From: Saprospiraceae bacterium
Lineage (GTDB): Bacteria; Bacteroidota; Bacteroidia; Chitinophagales; Saprospiraceae
Length of the DNA stretch: 40,083 nt
Direction: 5' to 3'
Assembly (NCBI GenBank): GCA_020627965.1
Contig: JAHDFX010000023.1
Location: 1-40,083, forward strand
Position numbers and translations under genes: made by a program. This document shows positions 28,101 through 37,400 of the stretch, in pieces. How positions within the stretch are numbered: position 1 is the stretch's first letter; each line of letters begins with the position of its first letter. Below the pieces are notes generated by a model, which worked only from the letters and a program-made list of their open reading frames with translations, did no database searches and had not been told where the DNA came from.

Positions 28101-28174
28101 AAATTAAGAGGGATTGGATAAATAGAGGAGTGTTCCCGTATTACTGGGCAGGCTTTGTTTATTTTGGAACATAA
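25142..28174 (+). CDS. Exported TPR-CHAT protease (caspase-like)
   Basis: 1010 residues from the ATG at 25142. An upstream in-frame GTG at 25118 would spoil the signal peptide MKRILFLILFFLPLVVFSQ, so the ATG is preferred. Residues 20 to about 400 have no recognised family. TPR-like repeats occupy about 410-520 (LANHFYVQNQLDSAAFYIRK; THHTLGLIYKAQGDIVKALEHF). The C-terminal CHAT domain (about 700-1010) has the dyad H873 in HFATHG and C922 in VLSACETGLG, and ends PYYWAGFVYFGT. CHAT is a clan CD cysteine protease related to caspases and separase, usually sensing through TPRs. Export to the periplasm is unusual for the better-known bacterial CHAT proteins. A sigma factor, an anti-sigma-like membrane protein and a second protease follow immediately. 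Confidence 0.93.
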   Translation: MKRILFLILFFLPLVVFSQNRFEDVVKAMQLGNIKAFDPEGFSRVRKAAVYGDLVLGSGTEGFRGAGIRSCPNLMYNIDLKNNQYFTEGDLLERMEHQIKTEQRLKEGDKARFITQIKEEPFDVYQAAGFFLIGQAAYLREDYYRAANAFMISQDLFRIAKAEELILARVDMAATLSRLKAKGEIDLEKLVMTDGRLFQDSFGGKSITNLLQHLLRKGENPCVRKVDPLSSDGLLIRTYNLYWKYVNVVKIDLNSLFRTPHKDNSLVAALVDAEKEVEEKIEIDQDSMRVVSDSRNKNFEVGIRALKDPLVNTFLFNRIQGANDLVPQFRRDEDLLRQFGTMSDFMLTKSGLKYDLSISCATWKPLKYNPAESEIFEKDLRQIISNVKKNNLQKSLLYKHLANHFYVQNQLDSAAFYIRKTYQVQQKILPGLKLARKNAVLGFFNYLEGNYETALAKSLQAIEKQTNDPTAFYTHHTLGLIYKAQGDIVKALEHFESATRLIEQNLSELKRESSREFFIQATYDTYNELVDIYAIQRRSEDVFNTIAKSKNQLLRQSISRRAQLVDQDLIRYQNAYKDEINEINQASDHEESDQETVDVLNGFYHLMYQGEREHEQLRYVSEIADAQAPVQYKYLKNYIAENEVYLLFDESGDSVTCYMYDHRNLERNELTKVALCSKTELETLMLDFRRDFVEEKGKTSYEALFKSIRPIYEKVWEKIESKELNGTKMIAGKNLIIDPVGALHYFPFELIFNDAKPDEDGIYNYLIKNHDIRYALLLNQKKKQVDYEKDLLAFGNPIFNNAFNVDLDTAGFYRGEKLVALPHTRNEIEAIAAQFADDRKSIFTAQKATEDNFKKLSTSGELDHYRLIHFATHGLVDYENPEFSAIALNQDKNPQEDGFIQYFEIVSKDVKLNAELVVLSACETGLGQLSQTEGMNSLANAFVKSGAKGVVMSKWKVLDSKTASFFQDFYKELMNSQSKNKAEILAEIKRDWINRGVFPYYWAGFVYFGT

Positions 28175-28232
28175 ATACCTGACATTTCTCTAGATTCGAC
28201 ATAATAAAACGTAATTAAATATGAAGTTGAAA

Positions 28233-28250
28233 GCTGCTTTGTAAAGCAGC
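28233..28250. other. Perfect small hairpin before the sigma-factor gene
   Basis: GCTGCTTT and AAAGCAGC are complementary around GT (or a 4-nt loop with a 7-bp stem), 22 nt before the sigma-factor ATG. No T-run follows. It may separate CHAT from downstream expression or shape the leader; no full promoter is visible in this 97-bp gap. Confidence 0.5.
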
Positions 28251-28271
28251 GAAACCCGAAAATTAGACGCT

Positions 28272-28811
28272 ATGAATATTAAAGATTTGAATCAACATAT
28301 TAGCCAAGGAGAGCATGATAAAGTACTGGAATTTATGTACAAGAATTGCTATGAAGGCTGCATAAATTGGTTGAAAAAACAGAAAACAACCATTTCAAAA
28401 GACCCAAACGATATTTTTCATGATGCAGTGATTGTTTTTCTTGCGAAGATTAAGGAAGGACTAAAAATAACTGACAGTATATGCGGGTTTCTTGCTAAAA
28501 TAGTACAAGGAAAATTCCTGAATTTAGTAAGAAAAGAAAAAAAGCGTTCCGGTATTATAATAGATAATTTGCCGATTCAGGGAGCTGAAGATATTAATAT
28601 TGAGAAAATGATGGAAGAAGAAGCTCTTTACGATAAACTGGCAGGATGCATCAAAAAATTACCTGCTAAAACTCAAAAAATCATTGACTTATTCTATTTT
28701 CATAACAAGAGCGGCAAAGACATCGCAGAAGAAATGGATATGAAACAGGGGGCTGTTCGTCAAAGGTTACTTGAAACCCGAAAGAAACTCAAAAAATGTC
28801 TAACCAGCTAA
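28272..28811 (+). CDS. ECF-like sigma-70 family RNA polymerase sigma factor
   Basis: 179 residues. Region 2 lies at about 20-90 (DPNDIFHDAVIVFLAKI is the conserved helix, then CGFLAKIVQGKFLNLVRKEKKR). Region 4 lies at about 125-177, with the helix-turn-helix LPAKTQKIIDLFYFHNKSG followed by DIAEEMDMKQGAVRQRL. This is the two-domain architecture of extracytoplasmic-function sigma factors. It would direct RNA polymerase to its own regulon, probably when released from the membrane protein encoded 10 nt downstream. The order CHAT protease, sigma factor, membrane protein, metalloprotease suggests control by proteolysis. Target promoters cannot be inferred here. Confidence 0.92.
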   Translation: MNIKDLNQHISQGEHDKVLEFMYKNCYEGCINWLKKQKTTISKDPNDIFHDAVIVFLAKIKEGLKITDSICGFLAKIVQGKFLNLVRKEKKRSGIIIDNLPIQGAEDINIEKMMEEEALYDKLAGCIKKLPAKTQKIIDLFYFHNKSGKDIAEEMDMKQGAVRQRLLETRKKLKKCLTS

Positions 28812-28821
28812 TGAATTCAAA

Positions 28822-29667
28822 ATGGATGTACCTACTGAAAATAATAAATTAATCTCCCGATATATAAAAGAAGAACTTAGTGGGCAAGAGCTCAAAAGTT
28901 TCAAACAGCGAATGGAAGATGATCCTGATTTTGCTGAAGAAGTTGCCTTTGTTGAAAATTATTACAAATACAAAGAGCGGGAGGAACTAAGGGCTATTGT
29001 TAATAATTTTCATGCAAAAAAGAAAGCTGAGGGCTTTTTTGATAAAGAAACTGAATCTGAGCCTGAAGAAAAAGAAGAGACAAAGAGCAATGTAAGGTGG
29101 CTTAGACCTGCAATGGCTGTAGCAGCTGCACTTATTGGCGCTTTGGTACTTTGGGCATTTTGGCCCTTTTCTGTGGGAGAAACCGGAACGCCTGTCGCAA
29201 ACAGTATTTTAAAAACCCCGGTTAATATCCCTGATGAATTTATTGATTTTAGAGAAGTTACCTATACTTTTATTAATACCGATAAAAAGAATCCGATAGA
29301 CAGTCTCAAGGCTGCTCGTATTGCTTATTCTGAAGGCAATTATAAAGAAGCTGCCCGCTTGTTCGCTTATTGTAAGGAGAGCCTTGAAAAGAAAGATCTC
29401 GAAGCTGAAGTTGATGTTGATGTTGCTTTTTATCTGGCTAAATCCTATCTCCTGATGCAGCCACCTAAACTGGAAGAAGGTATTTCAATTTTGGAAAGTA
29501 TTAGTGTAGGCATTAGTCTTAAAGAAGAGATCATCCTAAACAGAGCAGCCGCTTATATTGTAAAAGGAGATAAAGACAAAGCCTTAGAATATCTTAGGGA
29601 ACATCAAAAAGGAAATGAAGAATTCTCAAATAAACTCGATGCATTAATAAAAGAAGCTAGACAATGA
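28822..29667 (+). CDS. Single-pass membrane protein with anti-sigma-like N-terminus and periplasmic TPR domain
   Basis: 281 residues. The cytoplasmic part (1-92) begins with ISRYIKEELSGQELKSFKQR followed by MEDDPDFAEEV, the 'YL-GELS-EE---FE--L--DP' pattern of anti-sigma-factor N-termini (no zinc-binding H-x3-C-x2-C motif is seen). A basic stop (RWLRP) and one membrane helix follow (about 96-117, AMAVAAALIGALVLWAFWPF). The periplasmic part has TPR-like pairs (DSLKAARIAYSEGNYKEAARLF; VDVAFYLAKSYLLMQPPKLEEGI; IILNRAAAYIVKGDKDKALEYL). It starts 10 nt after the sigma-factor stop and overlaps the next gene by 4 nt, so all three are one operon. Most likely it binds the sigma factor and responds to periplasmic protein contacts or cleavage. 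Confidence 0.75.
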   Translation: MDVPTENNKLISRYIKEELSGQELKSFKQRMEDDPDFAEEVAFVENYYKYKEREELRAIVNNFHAKKKAEGFFDKETESEPEEKEETKSNVRWLRPAMAVAAALIGALVLWAFWPFSVGETGTPVANSILKTPVNIPDEFIDFREVTYTFINTDKKNPIDSLKAARIAYSEGNYKEAARLFAYCKESLEKKDLEAEVDVDVAFYLAKSYLLMQPPKLEEGISILESISVGISLKEEIILNRAAAYIVKGDKDKALEYLREHQKGNEEFSNKLDALIKEARQ

Positions 29668-31202
29668 AAGCTTATCCATATTCCTTATTGTTTTTAATCT
29701 TCCTTTCTTTAAGTAGTTTTGGACATACTTCTGCTGTTTCAAAAGAAGATCAAAAACTAAAAGAAGTACTCAATCGTTTGCTTGCAGGCTTGGGCTATGA
29801 GTCCAAAATAAACCCAAATATTTCATTGATTCCGACACGCACAAGCCCAGGTAAATATGTGAATAATAAAATTGGAATTGAAGAAAAAGTATACCTTAAA
29901 CTGGATTCCAATGGAGTATTAAACGAAGGATTAGCCTTTCTTATCGGGCATGAATTAGGGCATTTTGAACTGGACGAAAAGTATACACACAACTATTTTT
30001 CTGTCATTCCGGTAGACCCCAAGAGATACAAGGAAAAGCCTTGCACTGAGAAATGTAAAGAAATGGAGCAATACTGCGATAATTTTGCTTGTTTTGCAGC
30101 ACATCGTGCAGGTTATGATATATGGCAGAAAGCAGATAAGATATTTGATGCTATATGTAGTGCTTATGACTGTAAAGGAGATCACATATCAGATTCAAAA
30201 GAAGGACGTTTAGCAATAATGAAGAACCTCGAAGAATCTATAAAAAACATGTCTAACTTATTTGATCTGGGTAATCAATTAGTCGTCATGGGCGAATATA
30301 CACAGGCAAGAAACTGCTATGATACCATAGCAAAAAATTTCCCAAGTCGTGAAATTAAAAACAACCTGGCACTCAGTTATATGCTGGAAAGTCTGGAACA
30401 CATTACCAAACAACCCAATTGCTGGTTTGCCTATCCATTTGAACTAGACCACGAAACCAGATTGAATGAAGGAGTAAGGGGAACCGACGAAGATGATAAA
30501 AAAGAATTTGAAGATTTTACAAAGAGTGCTATTGATATCTTGTCTTCTTTTGAAGGACTATATTCAGATTATCCTCCTGTTAAGTTTAATTTAGGTTGTG
30601 CGCATATACTGAGGGGAAACACAGAAGATGCCAGATATTACTTTGAGAAATGCCTTCCTTCTGGAGAAAGTGTACTAAGTGAAAAAGCTCAGTTTGGTAT
30701 AGCACTCACGAAAGTTATGATAGATAGCTCTGATACAAAGGACCTCAATCAGCTGAAATATAACGCTACAGACCCTTTAATACGGCAGATGTCAGCTAGT
30801 ACACTCCATCGAATCATTAATAAAGAGGTTATCATTGAATCAGATAAGCCAGGTTGTTCGCCTTCTTTCAGAGGGATACAAAAAGGCATGCAGGCAGAAG
30901 AACGAAAAGTTGTTTCAGGTAGCTTTTTTTACAAAAAAGAAGATGAATGCACTTATTACAAAGAACAAGAACGAAGTGTACGAATTTGCTCCGAAACCAG
31001 CTTCCCTAACTCGATAAGAGAAGTGAACCAGCTTTTTCAGGTAGAAGAGCCGAGTAATATGATCCCTTTAAAAGAAGGGGCATACTATGTATACAAATGC
31101 CCCAGTGATTATGTGAATCCCACCAGAACGAAGGGCGTACTAATACAAACAAATAAGAATGGAAAAATAATTAATTATTCTTCTTTTAAGATAATGGACT
31201 GA
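29664..31202 (+). CDS. Exported M48-like zinc metalloprotease with TPR-like repeats
   Basis: 512 residues; signal peptide about 1-20 (LSSFGHTSA). The zinc site is H96-E97-x-x-H100 in FLIGHELGHFELD, and E135 in MEQYCDNFACFAA is placed as the third ligand (E-x-x-C-D in place of the usual E-x-x-A-D of M48 proteases such as HtpX). Downstream, AAHRAGYDIW matches the M48 'AGYD' segment. Residues 185-340 contain TPR-like helices (LGNQLVVMGEYTQARNCYDT; VKFNLGCAHILRGNTEDARYYF). The remaining 150 residues are beta-rich without a known family. It overlaps the membrane protein gene by 4 nt (ATGA). As a periplasmic protease encoded with an anti-sigma-like protein, it may process that protein, be regulated by it, or be the output of the operon. 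Confidence 0.85.
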   Translation: MKAYPYSLLFLIFLSLSSFGHTSAVSKEDQKLKEVLNRLLAGLGYESKINPNISLIPTRTSPGKYVNNKIGIEEKVYLKLDSNGVLNEGLAFLIGHELGHFELDEKYTHNYFSVIPVDPKRYKEKPCTEKCKEMEQYCDNFACFAAHRAGYDIWQKADKIFDAICSAYDCKGDHISDSKEGRLAIMKNLEESIKNMSNLFDLGNQLVVMGEYTQARNCYDTIAKNFPSREIKNNLALSYMLESLEHITKQPNCWFAYPFELDHETRLNEGVRGTDEDDKKEFEDFTKSAIDILSSFEGLYSDYPPVKFNLGCAHILRGNTEDARYYFEKCLPSGESVLSEKAQFGIALTKVMIDSSDTKDLNQLKYNATDPLIRQMSASTLHRIINKEVIIESDKPGCSPSFRGIQKGMQAEERKVVSGSFFYKKEDECTYYKEQERSVRICSETSFPNSIREVNQLFQVEEPSNMIPLKEGAYYVYKCPSDYVNPTRTKGVLIQTNKNGKIINYSSFKIMD

Positions 31203-31208
31203 CAAAAC

Positions 31209-31254
31209 AGACAAGCAGACATAATACTATAGATATGTCTGCTTATGTCTTTTT
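31209..31254 (+). terminator. Intrinsic terminator after the sigma/protease operon
   Basis: AGACA-AGCAGACATA and TATGTCTGCT-TATGTCT pair around an ATACTATAGA loop (two extra nt on the right arm) and are followed by TTTTTC. It lies a few nt after the operon's stop codon, separating it from the adhesin operon. Confidence 0.88.
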
Positions 31255-31261
31255 CATACTT

Positions 31262-31276
31262 AGTACACTGTGTACT
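31262..31276. promoter_or_regulatory. Perfect 15-nt palindrome before the adhesin operon
   Basis: AGTACAC-T-GTGTACT is a perfect 7+1+7 dyad, 160 nt before the adhesin ATG. It could be an operator for an HTH dimer. The rest of this gap shows no exact promoter consensus. Confidence 0.4.
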
Positions 31277-31436
31277 TAACCCTAAAGACATAAACGCATA
31301 TCTCTAAGCTATGTCATGCGCTCATGTATGATATGGTTTTCCTGTTTTTATATGAATGACTTCGTGAATCTAGCCGGCCATGCCCGTACATAGCTGAGAT
31401 TCAAGGAGCAAAAAACGAAAATCAAAATTTAGTCTT

Positions 31437-34400
31437 ATGAGATTTTTATTTGTTAAAGTGTTTGTCTTAGCGAGTGTGTTTTTATTTGTACATATCAATA
31501 AGGGATATACTCAGGCAAGTTGTGATGATACTCCAATTGAAAATGGTTGCCCAGTTCAAATTACAGCTGAATTAGTTTATCAAGGAGGCATTAATACATT
31601 TTGTGAAGGAGATACTATCTTCGCTACACCTCAATCTATTGTGCCTGTAGATGGATTTATTATTGATTGGGGAGATGGGACGATCGAAATGGTAAATTCT
31701 TCAGTAGAGTTATCTCATGTTATAGAAATTAGTGATAGTTTAGCTTGCTCAAAACCAGAAAACACTATTAACCCCTATCAGGTTGGATTATTTGCTTTTG
31801 TAGAATGCGCAGGAGACAATGTAAGCAGTTATTGTAATACATTTCCAATTCAAATAATACTAAATCCACGTCCTAAAATCGCTCCAGCATCTGTGACAAT
31901 ATGCGAGGATGAAGTTTTTCAATTTACTAATCTAACTTGCCCGGATGGGAATTATGATTATTTGTGGGATTTTGGTGATGGAAATACATCTACTGCATTT
32001 GAACCTTCTCATTCTTATGATACTCCGGGAACTTACAACGTTACACTGGCTGCAAGTAATCAAAATACTTGTATTACAACTGTTACATCAGAACCCATAT
32101 TAGTGAATGTGGAGGAACCGCCCCTGGCAAATTTTACCTATGATAATGGTACAAGTAACCTTACAGACACTTTTTGTGTAAACTCTATTTTATCATTTAC
32201 AAATACTTCAGAAGAGGCAGTGGGGTATCAATGGGAGATAGATCCTGCATCAGGTGGTATTTTTCTTGGTATGACGAGTGATACTTCAACCAATCCTGTT
32301 ATTCTTTTTGATGAAATAGGAGATATTGATATTACACTAACAGCTTTTAGTGCTTTTTGTCCCTCAGACGATACAACTATTACAATAACTATTGTACCAC
32401 CAACAGTAGTAAATCTTCCTCCAGACGATACTATTTGTGTAGGAGACCCTTCTGTAATGATCCCGACTGACACAGAGTTCTTTCCCGGAGATTCATGTAC
32501 ACTGACAATGGATGGTATGCTTATACCCGGATGCACTATAACTACTGGTAGTGTTGGGGTCTTTGAACTGTGTTATTATTATACAGATGATAACATGTGT
32601 TCAGGAATAGCCTGCCAAACAATCACTGTCGAGGGCATAACTCCTACAGCTTTGGAGACTTTAACCCTTTGTGATATATATGCAGAATTTGATCTGGAGG
32701 AGGAATTAGGCTTGGAAGAGGATATGGGCGCAACAGGTACATGGACAGGAGATGGTATTGTCAATGCAGATGAGGGGATATTTAATCCCGACTTAGCAAC
32801 AAGTAATCCGGCTGAAGTTATTTATACATTTACTACTATAAACGGTTGTTTTTATGTTGATACCTTAGTCATCAATATAGAAACATTAATAGCTGATGCT
32901 GGAGCTGACACAACTATTTGTGCTACCATAGGTACAACTATTCAGCTTGATGGTATCCCTACAGGTATTGGTGAATGGAGTCCCCCGAATCTGATTGATT
33001 CGGACGGGCTAATTACAGTCAGTACAGATAATTTAGGAACAAATGACTATACGTATACGATATTTTCTGGAGAAGTCTGTGAATCTTCGGATGTTGTTTC
33101 TATAACTATTGCAGATTATTCTGTCAATTTAACGGACACTGTAGTTTTTGTTTGTGAAGATGAAAATTCTTACACACTAGAACAGACCAGCCCGTCAGGC
33201 GGTGTTTGGTCAGGCCCCTTTGTTAATCCCAATACAGGAGTTATTGATATAAATATGCTTGCCGTTGATTGCTATATGTATTATTATACTGTTTCAGATA
33301 CAAGCATAAATTGCTCAGGAACAGACAGTCTCCAACTCTGTGTCCGCCCACGCCCCGTCTTTGATTTTGAAATCATAGAATGTGTAAATAATACCCTAAC
33401 TTTTGATACCATAAATACTACACCAAACGGAACAATTACATGGGAATGGGGAGATGGCACTAGTAATACATCACCTCCTTCAGGTTTACCTATCGAACAC
33501 GACTACCCGGGACCTGGCATATATTCGGTTACTGTAACCTACTCTATAGGGGTATGTGATACAATACACATTGAAGAAGTTACCGTAGAAGAACCTCCTT
33601 TGGCAAGTTTTGAAATTGAGCAATTGGATACTTGTGCAGTTTCTACAGTCTCTTTTAATAACCTGAGTGTAGGAGGAGATAATGCCACTTATTTTTGGGA
33701 TTTCGGAAATGGACAAACCAGTGAAATGGAAAATCCTGATCCCGTAGATTATCAAGGAGGAGAAAATATACTCACCTACTATGTGTCCCTAACGGTAACA
33801 AATGGCTGCGGAAGTGCTGTTTTTGAAGATTCACTCATTGTAAAACCAAGCCCTCTACCTTATTTCAATACACAATATAATGAGTACTGCTCTGGTGATA
33901 CAGTAGTCATAGCCAATAACTCACAGGGAGAGCCAGATAGTTTTATTTGGGATTATGGGACTACAGACGGCATTACCATGATTAGCGAAGATACCCTGAT
34001 CTATTATGTGGATGTCCCCACAGAAATAGAAATTACATTATCTGCGACCAATGAATGTGGAACAGTAGATTCCGTAAAAACCATTACCATTAATCCTACG
34101 GATATAGTGGCGGGTTTTAATGTACCTATGATGAATTATTTCTGTGTTGGGGAACCAATACAATTTACTAACTCAGCCACTCTGGATTCCACAGTATTTT
34201 ATGTCTTTGGCGATGGCGATACGACTTCGGTTCCTGATCCGATACATATTTATGATGCGCCGGGCAACTATGAAGCTATTCAGTATGCCTATGGCTGCGG
34301 TACAGATTCTTTTGTGGTCGCCATTAATGTAGAAGAAGGACCCCTTGCTGATTTCTCCATTGAATCAATAGCTTGTCCGGGCGATACTGTCAGTGTTATG

Positions 34401-37400
34401 AATATGTCTGCCAATGCTGTAGATGGAGAATGGGATTTTGGTAATGGTCAAACCTATCAGGGAACTGACCCGATTCTACCTGTATACGAATATCCGGGAA
34501 TTTATACGGTGTCATTAGTCGCTATTGCTATGAACGGCTGCACGGATTCAATAGAAAAGGAAATAACGATTTTACCCAAGCCGCCTGTAGCCTTTGAAAT
34601 ACCAGATACTTTATGTGTCGGAGATACCATTACTTTTATTAATACTTCCATCGGTACAGGAGAATGTGTCTGGGATTTTGGAGACGGTAATACTTCGACA
34701 GGCTGTGATACCGTTTGGCATTCATACTCGACGGCACTACCCTATGACGTTTCCTTAACGATCACAGATATTAATGGTTGTGATTCTACTTACACCCGAC
34801 AAATACTGCCCTGGGAGATTCCTGATGTTGATTTTGAAGTAATAGTAAATGATAGTTGCGGTCCAAGTACTATAGAAATCATCAATAATACAACGAATGC
34901 ACAAGACTATGCCTGGGAATTTAACGGGATGACTTCTAATGCAACTAACCCGATATTTAATTATGTACCCAATGCCAATGATCCGCCTTATAACGGAGAA
35001 ACAATACAAATATATTTGACAGCTTCAAATGCTAATGGCTGCTCTGCAATGGATTCTGTCGGAGTTACCCTGTATGCGCCTCCAATAGCCGATTTTGAAG
35101 TGAACGCACCTGCTGGCTGCGCTTCATTTATGGCTGTCTTTACAAATAATTCTATTGGTGCAACAAGCTATGAATGGAATTTTGGAGATGGAGGAAATTC
35201 ATTTGATGAAAACCCTGTACACCCATATAGCACAGCAGGTGATTACATAGTGACACTTATTGCCAAAACAGATTTTTGTACAGATACTACAAGCAGAAAT
35301 ATCATAGTAAACCCTATGCTGGAAGTTGAATTTGATAGCATCTCACCTAGTTGCTTTGGCTACAGCAATGGAAGTATTGATACGGTCAGCATAATAGGAA
35401 CACCGCCTTACGCCTTTGAATGGTCTAATGGTGAACAAAGCCCGGAACTAGATAACCTGCCTGCCGGTATATATACAGTGACGATTACAGATGCAGCAGC
35501 TTGCGAACAAACTGCAACAGTCAATCTTACAGAGCCTGATGAACTTTTGCTTACCGCAATAATGACCGACTCCGTAAGCTGCAATGGGCTAATGGATGGG
35601 AATGCATTAGCTACGGCAACGGGAGGAACAGGGCTTTATACCTATCTGTGGGATAATGAAGCAACAAACCCCCAAAACACAGCCCTTGATGCAGGTCTTC
35701 ATACACTGACAGTAACCGATGAAAATGCTTGTACTGCTACTGCAAGTGTCAATATCCTCGAACCGGAGCTGCTTGTCGCAAATATTATAACAAATGAAGC
35801 TTCCAATTGCCAAACCTGCTCAGGAATAGCCGAAGTAGCAACAACTGGTGGAACGGCTCCATTCATATATGAATGGAGTAATGGAGAAACGGGTAGTATG
35901 GCGACCAATTTATGCCCAGGTACACACACCGTAACCATAACAGATTTTAACAACTGTACAAACACCGCAGAGGTAGAAACTGGCAATCAGAATAATTTAG
36001 TTATAGATAATATAACAATTACAAATCCTATTAGCTGTTTTGGAGCCTGTGATGGAGAACTCACTGTAAATATAATTAGCGGAACTCCTGATTACACTTA
36101 TTTATGGAACCCCATTTTGCCAGATACAAATATAGTCAACGTTTGTGCAGGTACCTATTTGCTCACGCTTACAGATGCTAACGGTTGTGAAGCCACTGCA
36201 TCTGTAAGCATTACAGAACCCAATGAACTGGTCAACTTAACTGAAGTAGATGGAAATGTTCAATGTACTGGAGAATCCAATGGAGTCGCAACTATTACAC
36301 CAACAGGTGGCACATTGCCCTATGATTATTTATGGGATAATGGAGAAATAACTCCCCAGGCTAGCAACCTCAGTGCTGGGGTACACACCGTAACGGTAAT
36401 AGATGCCAATGGCTGTATAACCATAGGAACAGAAACGATTACTGAACCTGTAGAGTTAACTGTTTCTGCCGCCCTAATCAATAATGCATACTGTTTTGGC
36501 AGTGCAACAGGTAGCGCAGAAGCAAATGTAAATGGCGGAACATTACCCTATGATTTTTTCTGGGACAATGGAGAAAATACACCAGTAGCTGTTAGTCTGG
36601 GAGCAGGCATGCATAGCATAACGATAGTTGATGCCAATGGCTGTACAATTATGGACAGTATCGGTATTGCTGAACCCCCAGAGTTACTCATCGTTATTGA
36701 AAACACTCAGAATATTTCCTGCACCGGGGGTAATAATGGCTTTATTGAAACAGATGTAGATGGTGGAACTCCCCCTTACAATTACCTATGGAATAATGGA
36801 ACTACGAACGCTAATATTTATAACCTGACAGAAGGGAATTACACGCTTACTGTAACAGATGCCCAGAACTGCAACAGCATTACCTCTGTAATTCTGACAG
36901 AAGAACTGACCATTGGTTTTAATGCAGCGGTTCAACATATTACTTGTTTTGGATACGGTGATGGTATCATTACTATTGATTCAGTTTTTGGTGGGACTGA
37001 ACCGTATTTATTGACTTTCGATAACGACACAGCTAATACCCAAATTATTTTTGGCGGGCAGGATAACTTCCAGGCAAACCTAGAACCAGGCTGGTATAAT
37101 ATCTCCATTCAGGATGGAGAAAACTGTACTTATAATGATTCAATATTTGTCATAGAGCCTTCCCCACTAACCATAGATCTCGGCGATGACCAACAGATTG
37201 AACTAGGGGAAAGTATAATTATTACACCTGTAGCAAATATTCCTCCCAGCCAGTACTTCTATGATTGGACAGGTATTCCTGATAGCATGATGGGGATGTT
37301 TATTCTCGATTATATGCCCAAATCTGATCAGTATATCACTATTCATATTGAAGATGAAAACGGCTGTATAGCACGTGATACATTAGAGGTAGAAGTGCTT

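Noticed and set aside
25142-31202. CHAT/sigma locus considered as a type III-E CRISPR (Craspase) locus
   Set aside because: No gRAMP effector, repeat array or adaptation genes; the CHAT protein is exported. Only the logic is comparable.
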